DNA from: an uncultured Bacilli bacterium
GTDB taxonomy: Bacteria; Bacillota_I; Bacilli_A; RF39; UBA660
Length of the DNA: 64,000 nt
Assembly (NCBI GenBank): GCA_934098385.1
Contig: CAKOOJ010000003.1
Span: 94,935-158,934 of the forward strand
Reading direction: 5' to 3'
Positions within the stretch are counted from its first letter, which is position 1. Every line of letters starts with the position of its first letter. Of the stretch, positions 18,515 through 25,670 are shown in pieces. The position numbers and the translations under genes were made by a program. The notes under the pieces were generated by a model. It worked only from the letters and a program-made list of their open reading frames with translations, ran no database searches and had not been told where the DNA came from.

Positions 18515-18553
18515 AAAAGACTTTAGTTTTTAAATTATTAAAGCCTTTTTTTT
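18510..18553. terminator. bidirectional terminator between LCP and the convergent membrane protein gene
   Basis: A-run, GACTTTA arm, loop, TTAAAGCC arm and T-run; it works on both strands and separates the convergent genes. Confidence 0.65.
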
Positions 18554-19112
18554 ATATTGTTTTTGGAGTTGTTTCTTCTCTATCCTTTTTTTCGATTTTT
18601 TCTTCTTTACTAATTTTTTCTGGTTTTTTTATTTCATCTTTTTTTGGATTTTTTTTGTCTTCTTTTTTTATTAATGTTGGTTTTATATTTTGTTTTTTTA
18701 ATGAATCTTTTATTTCAGAAACATCTTTGAATAATTTTAGAACTAATAATAATAGTTCAAATGTTAGACGGGCTAATATGTTTCCAAATACTAATGTACC
18801 TATAAATTCAAAGAAATTTGTTGTTATATATGAAAATGATGCTAATGTTATTGCAATTGCAACTATTAGGTATAAAACTCTGAATATTGGTTCTATAATA
18901 GTTGTTTTAAAATTTATAAAATCATATATTTTCTTTCTGTAGCCAGTATAAGTTCCTTCTTTGTCTTTTCCAAAATAATTAGTAAATAAGAATACTCCTC
19001 CTATTACAGCAAGTAATATACTTATTATTACCCATACTTCTGATATTGAGAATGATTTTGCTGTATTAGTTATTGTATCTGTTATTGCCTTTTCTGTATC
19101 ATATTGTGGCAT
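18552..19112 (-). CDS. small membrane protein with charged C-terminal tail
   Basis: 186 residues from the ATG at 19112 (AAGGA upstream; a GTG at 19121 is too near that site). Three hydrophobic helices (about 22-45, 70-95, 98-125) are followed by about 50 residues made almost only of Lys, Glu and Asp. The charged tail is probably cytoplasmic. No family recognised; the tail may be used for binding nucleic acid or protein. Confidence 0.55.
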   Translation of the reverse strand: MPQYDTEKAITDTITNTAKSFSISEVWVIISILLAVIGGVFLFTNYFGKDKEGTYTGYRKKIYDFINFKTTIIEPIFRVLYLIVAIAITLASFSYITTNFFEFIGTLVFGNILARLTFELLLLVLKLFKDVSEIKDSLKKQNIKPTLIKKEDKKNPKKDEIKKPEKISKEEKIEKKDREETTPKTI

Positions 19113-19192
19113 TTTAATCACATCCTTCTTTTAGAATATAGCACTGTGTTGTGAAATTTTCAAGAAATTTTGTTAAATAAGATGTGTGGGGT

Positions 19193-19933
19193 TTACATTT
19201 TTTCATATTTTCTAATTGTTTCTATTAATTCATTCAGACCTTCATTATAGTTTCTACTAAAATCAATATATTTTTTTGTTTGTAATATTTTAGGTATTTC
19301 ACAATCTTCTATTTTAATTGGTATTATTTTTATTTTATTACTGCTGACTTCATCCCATAATATTGATTCCCACTCTTTTGTTACCCAATTTGATTTTACA
19401 GAATTTTTTGATAAAAATAGTAAAACGTAATCACACTCTTCTAATCCTTCATTTATTTTTTTTATGATAGATTCACCTGGTAATATATCAAAAGCATCTA
19501 CCCAAGTATTAATATTCTCTTTATGCAAATCTAATGCAATTGAAATTACTAATGATTTGTCTAAAGAAGAATGTGACAAAAATAATTTTTTATTACTTAT
19601 TTTGCTAGTATCGATATAATTTTCAAGACTACTATTTAATACATTATCAATTAAAAATTTTTCTTCTAACAAATTTAGTCTTTGATGTTCAGATATCTTA
19701 CTCCATAATTCTTTTATTATTTCTTTTTTTCTTTTATTTAAATCATCTATCGTATAATCATTAGTAATATATTCTTGATTTATTAAGTAATAATTTGCAT
19801 TATCAAACATATCACCAAAATATATTATTGATTTATTATCCTCATCATCGTCATAGTATCCAAATCTTCCTTTAAATTTTCCTTTTATTATTTTTACTAT
19901 TCCATATTCTCCTATACATAAATTTTCTTCCAT
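19193..19933 (-). CDS. TIR-domain protein with N-terminal KOW/SH3-like segment
   Basis: 246 residues. Residues about 1-55 (IGEYGIVKIIKGKFKGRFGYYDDDE) look like a KOW/SH3-like beta barrel. A helical linker leads to a C-terminal TIR domain from about residue 115: KLFLSHSSLDK, TWVDAFDILPGESI, DYVLLFLSKNSVKSNWVTKEWESIL and KIIPIKIEDCEIP. The Glu in NWVTKEW is at the position of the catalytic Glu of NAD-cleaving TIR proteins. Bacterial TIR proteins act in anti-phage defence or signalling, usually with a partner (for example Thoeris ThsA), and no partner is visible here. It sits alone, about 2.6 kb from the CRISPR array. Activity inferred. Confidence 0.72.
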   Translation of the reverse strand: MEENLCIGEYGIVKIIKGKFKGRFGYYDDDEDNKSIIYFGDMFDNANYYLINQEYITNDYTIDDLNKRKKEIIKELWSKISEHQRLNLLEEKFLIDNVLNSSLENYIDTSKISNKKLFLSHSSLDKSLVISIALDLHKENINTWVDAFDILPGESIIKKINEGLEECDYVLLFLSKNSVKSNWVTKEWESILWDEVSSNKIKIIPIKIEDCEIPKILQTKKYIDFSRNYNEGLNELIETIRKYEKM

Positions 19934-20049
19934 ACTATACTCCTTACATTCAATATTATAATATCTTTATTTTTTATTATCAATCAATGTTAGAAAAATA
20001 AAAAATCACACTATAATTAATTTAACATAAAATATTTTAGGTGATTAAA

Positions 20050-21582
20050 ATGAACTATACAAGAGCTTTAAAGGGTATTGTTATTGATGCTGGACATGGC
20101 GGTGAAGATCAAGGTGCTTCAGGAAATGGTATAATTGAGAAAAATCTAACTTTAGAAATTAGTAAATATATGTATGACAGATTTAAGGAATTAGGTATTC
20201 CGGTTGCTTTAACGCGTGATAGTGATTCAACTTTAACTAGTGATGATAGACCTGGTGTTGCTTTATCAAAGTTTGGAAATGATAAGGATGTGCTAATTAT
20301 TTCTAATCATATAAATGCAGGTGGTGCTGAAGGTGCTGAAGTAATTTACGCTCTTAGAAATAATGACAAACTTGCTAGTAAAATATTAAATGCACTATCT
20401 GAAAAAGGACAATTAGTAAGAAAATATTATCAACGTAGATTACCAAGTGATACATCAAAGGACTATTACTATATGTTAAGAAATACTCCAAATGCAGAAA
20501 CTGTAATAGTTGAGTATGGATTTTTAGATAATGCAAAAGATGCTGAAAAATTAAAAAACAATTATAAAGATTATGCTGAAGCCGTTATAGAAGCCGTGTT
20601 AGATTATAAAAATATTCCATATGAACAAACTGGATATTATATAGTTAAAAAAGGAGATTCATTGTGGAGTATAGCAAACAAATATGGTACTAATGTAAAC
20701 GAATTGAAAAAGTTAAATAATCTAACTTCTAATTCATTATCAATTGGACAAAAGCTTAAATTACCAACATATGATTACACAACAGAAATACCAGCACCAA
20801 CACCATCTCCATCAAATACATATACGGTAAAAAAAGGTGATTCATTGTATTCTATAGCAAAAAAATATGATACAACAGTAGATAAATTAAAAACTACAAA
20901 TAATTTAACTTCTAACAATTTATCAATTGGCCAAATTTTAAAAATACCAGGGACAAGTACAGAGTTACCAAATACTCATACTATTTCAAAAGGAGAAACT
21001 TTATATGGTATTGCATCAAAATATGGTGTATCAGTAGATGATATAAAGAAATTAAACAACTTAACTACAAATACACTTAGTATTGGGCAAGTACTTCTAT
21101 TACCAGGTACAACTGAAGAAAATATGGTAAATACTTACACAGTAAAAAAAGGTGATACACTTTATGGTATTGCTTCTAAATACAATTTAACAGCTGATGA
21201 ATTAAAAAAATTGAATAATTTAACATCAAACACATTATCAATAGGACAAACTTTAAAAATTAGAAAAAGTGAATCAGATTTTATTACTGAAGATTATGAT
21301 TTTTACACTGTAAAAGAAGGAGACACATTATTTAGCATCGCAAATAAATATAATACAACACCAGATAAAATAAAATCATTAAATAACTTAACTTCAGATA
21401 CATTATCAATAGGTCAATTAATAAAAATACCATCATCCTCAACAAATACATATATAGTAAAAAAAGGAGACACATTATGGAGTATAGCAAAAGACAATAA
21501 CACAACAGTAGACAAAATAAAAGAATTAAACAATTTAATAAACAATTCATTAACAATAGGTCAACAGCTATTACTTAATTAG
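20050..21582 (+). CDS. N-acetylmuramoyl-L-alanine amidase with six LysM repeats
   Basis: 510 residues from the ATG at 20050 (AGGTGA upstream; an earlier GTG is unlikely). Residues about 8-190 form an Amidase_3 zinc domain: IVIDAGHGGEDQGA, the Glu in EKNLTLEIS, SNHINAGG and VIVEYGFLDN. Six LysM domains follow (each about 44 residues, YxVKKGDxLxSIAxKY ... NNLTSNxLSIGQxLKIP), separated by short linkers. It would cleave the bond between muramic acid and the stem peptide. The visible start has no signal peptide, which is unusual for a wall hydrolase; export may be non-classical or through lysis. Confidence 0.88.
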   Translation: MNYTRALKGIVIDAGHGGEDQGASGNGIIEKNLTLEISKYMYDRFKELGIPVALTRDSDSTLTSDDRPGVALSKFGNDKDVLIISNHINAGGAEGAEVIYALRNNDKLASKILNALSEKGQLVRKYYQRRLPSDTSKDYYYMLRNTPNAETVIVEYGFLDNAKDAEKLKNNYKDYAEAVIEAVLDYKNIPYEQTGYYIVKKGDSLWSIANKYGTNVNELKKLNNLTSNSLSIGQKLKLPTYDYTTEIPAPTPSPSNTYTVKKGDSLYSIAKKYDTTVDKLKTTNNLTSNNLSIGQILKIPGTSTELPNTHTISKGETLYGIASKYGVSVDDIKKLNNLTTNTLSIGQVLLLPGTTEENMVNTYTVKKGDTLYGIASKYNLTADELKKLNNLTSNTLSIGQTLKIRKSESDFITEDYDFYTVKEGDTLFSIANKYNTTPDKIKSLNNLTSDTLSIGQLIKIPSSSTNTYIVKKGDTLWSIAKDNNTTVDKIKELNNLINNSLTIGQQLLLN

Positions 21583-21641
21583 AAATTATATAAATTATGA
21601 AATATATTTTATATAATTTTTTATTTATTTAAAATATAATT

Positions 21642-21746
21642 TATGTTATTATTTTTAAAATAATTATCTAATTTCCTTTTTAATCCTTCCTCAAGTTTAT
21701 CATTTGTATAGATTGTAGATTTTTTTATCAGATAATTTTTAATCAT
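21642..21746 (-). pseudogene. short open frame, probable gene remnant
   Basis: 34-codon frame (begins MIKNYLIKKSTIYTNDKLEE) that is hydrophilic and helical, but with no ribosome binding site before the ATG. Probably a decayed gene end and not a functional small protein. Confidence 0.25.
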
Positions 21747-21781
21747 ATTTTTTCATAATTTGACAACCTCTGATTCTTGTA

Positions 21782-21860
21782 TTAAATTTAGATAGATGAG
21801 TTATCTTGTATAGGTAATTGGAACCTATCCCTGATAACTATTTTTTATATCTAAATTTAA
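21782..21860. repeat. 79-base nested inverted repeat, structured RNA or DNA site
   Basis: Perfect outer arms TTAAATTTAGATA and TATCTAAATTTAA (13 bp) enclose GTTATC/GATAAC and then ATAGGT/ACCTAT, with unpaired stretches between: a bulged hairpin of about 25 paired positions. There is no T-run next to it. It could be a structured RNA, a mobile-element end or a binding site. I do not recognise a family. Confidence 0.55.
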
Positions 21861-21970
21861 AGTAGATTGAATCTTTTTTATCTTATTTTTCATAAAATAA
21901 TGGTAGCCTATTACTTTTTTACTATAAACAATAAATTTTTTAATTTTTAAAAAATTTATACCAGTATTCT

Positions 21971-22093
21971 TTAAAATTTATTATATAATAAAACTAAAAT
22001 AAAAAATCGTTCAAATGTATTCTCTTTCCATTTTTTGATGAGATTTAGTTCTTTTAGATTTTTAGGTATTATCTTTTCTTTGAAGTCTTTAAG
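21971..22093 (-). pseudogene. gene remnant (40-codon open frame without start)
   Basis: Frame closed upstream by TAG (22096-22094) and downstream by TAA. It encodes LKDFKEKIIPKNLKELNLI and further helical residues ending NKF, with no start codon. Looks like the C-terminal end of a lost gene; origin unknown. Confidence 0.3.
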
Positions 22094-22164
22094 CTAGACA
22101 AAAAATAGTGTATGCAAAAAGCCGATATAAATGTCAACTTTATATTTATAAATAATATAGAATA

Positions 22165-22245
22165 AATACTCTCATGGTATGGCACACAACTATGTTCTCG
22201 TGTGCTGTTGATATTCTCATTTCTGCCTGTTTTAAATTATTCTAT
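22165..22245 (-). other. multi-stem structured element near the CRISPR trailer
   Basis: On the minus strand ATAGAATAA pairs with TTATTCTAT and encloses a GCACAC/GTGTGC hairpin and a small ATAC/GTAT hairpin, separated by unpaired A/G-rich segments. The architecture looks like a folded RNA junction or the end of an IS200/IS605-type element. Family not recognised. Confidence 0.4.
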
Positions 22246-22272
22246 GTTTTCACAATAAAAAGCACTTTATTT

Positions 22273-22473
22273 TTAAATGCTACTTTTATTTTTATGATAT
22301 TCTCTCATATCCTTATAAAGTTGCTCTATTTCTTCTTCCGTAGGAATATAATCTTTCTCTGCAGTCCATACTTTATTAATTAGTTTTGTTAATGGACTTT
22401 TAGAATCAACTTCCACTTCATCACTCCAAAATTGTATTTCTAAAGAATTTCCATTTTTTAATTTATTATCCAT
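22273..22473 (-). CDS. small hypothetical protein at the array trailer
   Basis: 66 residues from the ATG at 22473, which has GGAGAAA about eight bases upstream; an ATG twelve codons earlier lacks a site. The product is hydrophilic, acidic and helical (SDEVEVDSKSPLTKLINKVW, PTEEEIEQLYKDMREYH). It begins 37 bases beyond the last degenerate CRISPR repeat, in the direction of array transcription, so it could be read from the array transcript. Similar small proteins occur as antitoxins or phage proteins; no family is recognised. Confidence 0.5.
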   Translation of the reverse strand: MDNKLKNGNSLEIQFWSDEVEVDSKSPLTKLINKVWTAEKDYIPTEEEIEQLYKDMREYHKNKSSI

Positions 22474-22510
22474 ATAATTTTTTCTCCAAACTAATATATA
22501 TTTTACCATA

Positions 22511-23733
22511 TATTTTAATACTATTAAAATGATATAGAACTAAAACCTAGAAGAAGAATAGAAAATCATTTGCATAGTTTCAATACCATTTAAGATGACA
22601 TAGAACTAAAACTTCCATATCTAATGAATCATCATTATATATGTTTCAATACCATTTAAGATGACAAACAACTAAAACAAACTTCTGCTGATTTATTCCA
22701 AACAACGAGTTTCAATACCATTTAAGATGACATAGAACTAAAACACTTATTCCAATTATCTTTTAGTTTTTGATGTTTCAATACCATTTAAGATGACATA
22801 GAACTAAAACTTGCGCTTTAGAATAGTAACCAATTTGTAAGTTTCAATACCATTTAAGATGACATAGAACTAAAACATTTTAGTAATCATATCATATAAT
22901 TGTTCTGTTTCAATACCATTTAAGATGACATAGAACTAAAACAGACTAAACACTAGTAGTAAAAATTTTTTTGTTTCAATACCATTTAAGATGACATAGA
23001 ACTAAAACCATTTTCCAAATATATTTTATTAAATAAATGTTTCAATACCATTTAAGATGACATAGAACTAAAACCTGTTAAGGTGGATGATTTAACTGAT
23101 TATAGTTTCAATACCATTTAAGATGACATAGAACTAAAACTAATTACATAAGGTTTCATTAAATCTAACAGTTTCAATACCATTTAAGATGACATAGAAC
23201 TAAAACATTAGTCCCTAGTAAGTGTTTTTTGTTTTGTTTCAATACCATTTAAGATGACATAGAACTAAAACTCTTCTTCTATCTTCTTTCTTAATTTATC
23301 TGTTTCAATACCATTTAAGATGACATAGAACTAAAACAGGAACGATAACAGGTTTGTCAAATATGAAGTTTCAATACCATTTAAGATGACATAGAACTAA
23401 AACTGATAATTAATTCGATTACCCTCTGTTAATGTTTCAATACCATTTAAGATGACATAGAACTAAAACATATCTCCTAAGCCTTCATCATCATTAATTG
23501 TTTCAATACCATTTAAGATGACATAGAACTAAAACTACTGCAAAATCTAAATGGACAACATTTATGTTTCAATACCATTTAAGATGACATAGAACTAAAA
23601 CTTACATTTATACAAATAATTAATATTTGTAGTTTCAATACCATTTAAGATGACATAGAACTAAAACAGAAAAAGTTATAATACTTAAAAATTTTGCGTT
23701 TCAATACCATTTAAGATGACATAGAACTAAAAC
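22511..23733 (-). CRISPR. type II-A CRISPR array, 19 repeats and 18 spacers
   Basis: Repeats of 36 bp in the transcribed (minus) orientation begin GTTTTAGTTCTATGTCATCT and end GGTATTGAAAC. Nineteen are seen: starts on the plus strand at 22511 (degenerate), 22577, 22643, 22709, 22775, 22841, 22907, 22973, 23039, 23105, 23171, 23236, 23302, 23368, 23434, 23500, 23566, 23632 and 23698. Spacers are 30 bp, except one of 29 bp (23207-23235). The degenerate repeat is at the far, trailer end. The repeat at 22643 has two internal substitutions. Transcription runs from the leader at 23734 toward lower coordinates. The GTTTTAG start is typical of II-A repeats and pairs with the tracrRNA at 29752. Confidence 0.98.
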
Positions 23734-23813
23734 CTCAAATAAATTTTAATTCTATTATACCTTAATAGAGATTGGTATTTCTTAAATGATATATTTCTAT
23801 TCATTTTTGATTA
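23734..23813 (-). promoter_or_regulatory. CRISPR leader with -10 box and ATTTGAG end
   Basis: The 80 bases between the csn2 stop and the first repeat. On the minus strand a TATAAT box (23759-23754) would start transcription about 14 bases before repeat 1; no good -35 is seen. The leader ends in ATTTGAG directly at the repeat, the leader-anchoring sequence reported for spacer integration in type II-A systems. Confidence 0.75.
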
Positions 23814-24491
23814 TTATATCATATAATCTTCTAAATTTTCATCAATTATTATTAATTTTTCATATTCTTTAATACAATTATATTTAATAGAATCTATTAA
23901 AATAAAATTAACTGAATTGTATGTTGCATACTTGTATAACTCTTTTAATTCTTCTTTAGAAAGATATTGTTTTAAATTTATAAAACATAATATTTTATTA
24001 GAATTGAGTATTGTTTCTAAGTCAATTAATAATAATAAATTATCCAGCAATTCTTCTTTATTATTAATTGAATATTTTAACAATTTTATTACATTTGTTA
24101 TACCTTCTTCTACATTTACAGAAATTGGTAAATCTAGTTTTAATAATTCTTTATTTAGTAATTCACATATTTTTCTATAAGTTTTTAATATTTTTTCACT
24201 CTCATATTGTTCTAAATTAGATATGATATATTTAATTATATCATTATTGTATTTTTTTGAATTAAAATTGAAATCAAAATAATTTGTAAAAAATCTTATT
24301 TTATTAGTAATTAATATTTCTTCATTATTTTTATCATATGCTTTTAAGTCGTCAATGTTAATATCATTGCTAAGCATATAAAACAGTTTTGAAATTCTGT
24401 ATAAATATTTTTTATTATGCACTTCTAATGAATAAATATTAGATACACTAAAATCTAATTCACTATCTAAAAAACTAATTTTTATTTTCAT
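23814..24491 (-). CDS. csn2: Csn2, type II-A adaptation protein
   Basis: 225 residues, the size of classic Csn2 (about 220). Position (after cas2, before the leader) and overall composition fit: an N-terminal beta region (MKIKISFLDSELDFSV), long Glu/Lys-rich helices, and a C-terminal alpha/beta part with NFILIDSI. Csn2 forms a tetrameric ring on DNA ends and works with Cas1-Cas2 and Cas9 in spacer acquisition. Its ATG overlaps the cas2 stop by four bases. Sequence similarity within Csn2 is low, so subfamily is uncertain. Confidence 0.85.
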   Translation of the reverse strand: MKIKISFLDSELDFSVSNIYSLEVHNKKYLYRISKLFYMLSNDINIDDLKAYDKNNEEILITNKIRFFTNYFDFNFNSKKYNNDIIKYIISNLEQYESEKILKTYRKICELLNKELLKLDLPISVNVEEGITNVIKLLKYSINNKEELLDNLLLLIDLETILNSNKILCFINLKQYLSKEELKELYKYATYNSVNFILIDSIKYNCIKEYEKLIIIDENLEDYMI

Positions 24492-24793
24492 AATACAATT
24501 AATTTATCCTCACTACTTATTATTTTACTATTGTTATTTCCAATAATATATTCTATTTGTGAATATTGTTTTTCTGTTATATTCATTACTTGAATTATAC
24601 CTTTTTTAGGCGATTTTTTTCTTATTCTTTCTATTAAAGAACTTGATTGAGTAGAATTTAAAACTATTTTAGAATATACCGATTCTTGCATCATAATGAA
24701 TCCTTCATTAATTAAAAATTTTCTAAACATTAAATAATTTCTTTTATCCTTAGAATACACATTTGGTAAATCAAAAAATACTATTGTTCTCAT
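24488..24793 (-). CDS. cas2: Cas2 endoribonuclease-fold adaptation protein
   Basis: 101 residues from the ATG at 24793 (GAGGAA seven bases upstream); an earlier in-frame start adds eight unsupported residues. It begins MRTIVFFDLPNVYSK, with the conserved FFDLP strand-one motif and Asp of Cas2, and continues with the R-N-Y-L-x-F-R-K-F-L-I-N-E-G-F helix. It forms the Cas1-Cas2 integrase complex. Four bases separate its start from the cas1 stop. Confidence 0.93.
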   Translation of the reverse strand: MRTIVFFDLPNVYSKDKRNYLMFRKFLINEGFIMMQESVYSKIVLNSTQSSSLIERIRKKSPKKGIIQVMNITEKQYSQIEYIIGNNNSKIISSEDKLIVL

Positions 24794-24797
24794 AATT

Positions 24798-25670
24798 CTA
24801 TTCCTCATAAAATACAAACCCTTTATAATTATCTATACTGTTAACAGAATCTAATGTATTTTTTACATATAATTTTATAATATCTTTTAGAGTATAATTT
24901 TTTGATTGATATAAAAATACTTTATTTAATAAATTAATTAAATCTAATTTGTATTCTGTATTAAATTTTTTATTTTTATTATAATAAACAAAATTATCTA
25001 TGATAATTCTAAATGGTTCCATTAGATCACACGATAAATTAAATTCATTAAATTCATTTTTATGATGTATACCAAGTTGAGTTAAATATCCATTATTTAT
25101 AACTTCTTTATTTATTGTAGATAATAAAATTGCATAACCGTAGTTTAAAGCAGCATTTATTTCATCATTAGAATTACGAATAAATGTGTTTCCAAATAAC
25201 GCATTAAAATATACTTTTGCAGCATGACCTTCTCTATTGGTTTTATCACCTGTAGTGACTTCTTTAATATAACTAAATATTAATTCATATTTTTTTGACT
25301 TTATTTTTTTTAGAAGCATAGATTGATTGATAATTTTATTTTTTACAATTTCTTTCCATAATCTATCTTTTTCTACTTGCTTCCACTTCATCTGTATTTT
25401 AATTATTTTGCTGTTATTATGTCTACCGTAGAATGGAATTAACTCACCAAATGGATTATGCTTCTCATCACAAAATATAATATTAATTTTATTAGCTGAT
25501 AGTTCTTTTAATAAATATGCAGAAATAGATACTGATATTGAATCAACAATTATAGTATCTATTTCTGATAAGTGAATATATTTTTCATCTTCTTCTTGTT
25601 TTACAACTAAAAATCTATTTTTATAATTTATTCTTGAATTTTTTGTTATTACTACTGTTCTAAAACTCAT
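24798..25670 (-). CDS. cas1: Cas1 integrase, type II
   Basis: 290 residues, the usual type II length. The N-terminal beta domain (MSFRTVVITKNSRINYKN, VKQEEDEKYIHLSEID) is followed by the helical catalytic domain. Visible conserved parts are NREGHAAKVYFNALFG (Glu near residue 149), the helix NAALNYGYAILLS, and the His in LGIHHKNEFNEFNLSCDLMEPFRIIID, whose acidic residues bind metal. It inserts spacers at the leader. The ATG overlaps the cas9 end by eleven bases. Confidence 0.95.
   Translation of the reverse strand: MSFRTVVITKNSRINYKNRFLVVKQEEDEKYIHLSEIDTIIVDSISVSISAYLLKELSANKINIIFCDEKHNPFGELIPFYGRHNNSKIIKIQMKWKQVEKDRLWKEIVKNKIINQSMLLKKIKSKKYELIFSYIKEVTTGDKTNREGHAAKVYFNALFGNTFIRNSNDEINAALNYGYAILLSTINKEVINNGYLTQLGIHHKNEFNEFNLSCDLMEPFRIIIDNFVYYNKNKKFNTEYKLDLINLLNKVFLYQSKNYTLKDIIKLYVKNTLDSVNSIDNYKGFVFYEE

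Larger units (their letters stand above)
21583..22272. other. 690-base gene-free stretch between the amidase and the CRISPR region
   Basis: No intact gene is seen. The stretch contains remnants of two open frames on the minus strand (21642-21746, 21971-22093), a nested inverted repeat (21782-21860), an A/T-rich hairpin near 21932-21960, and a second multi-stem structure (about 22165-22245). The decay pattern suggests former insertions next to the CRISPR array. Confidence 0.6.

Noticed and set aside
22273..22473. Anti-CRISPR protein
   Set aside because: Only location and acidic composition suggest it; no known anti-CRISPR motif or HTH partner, so it is left as hypothetical.
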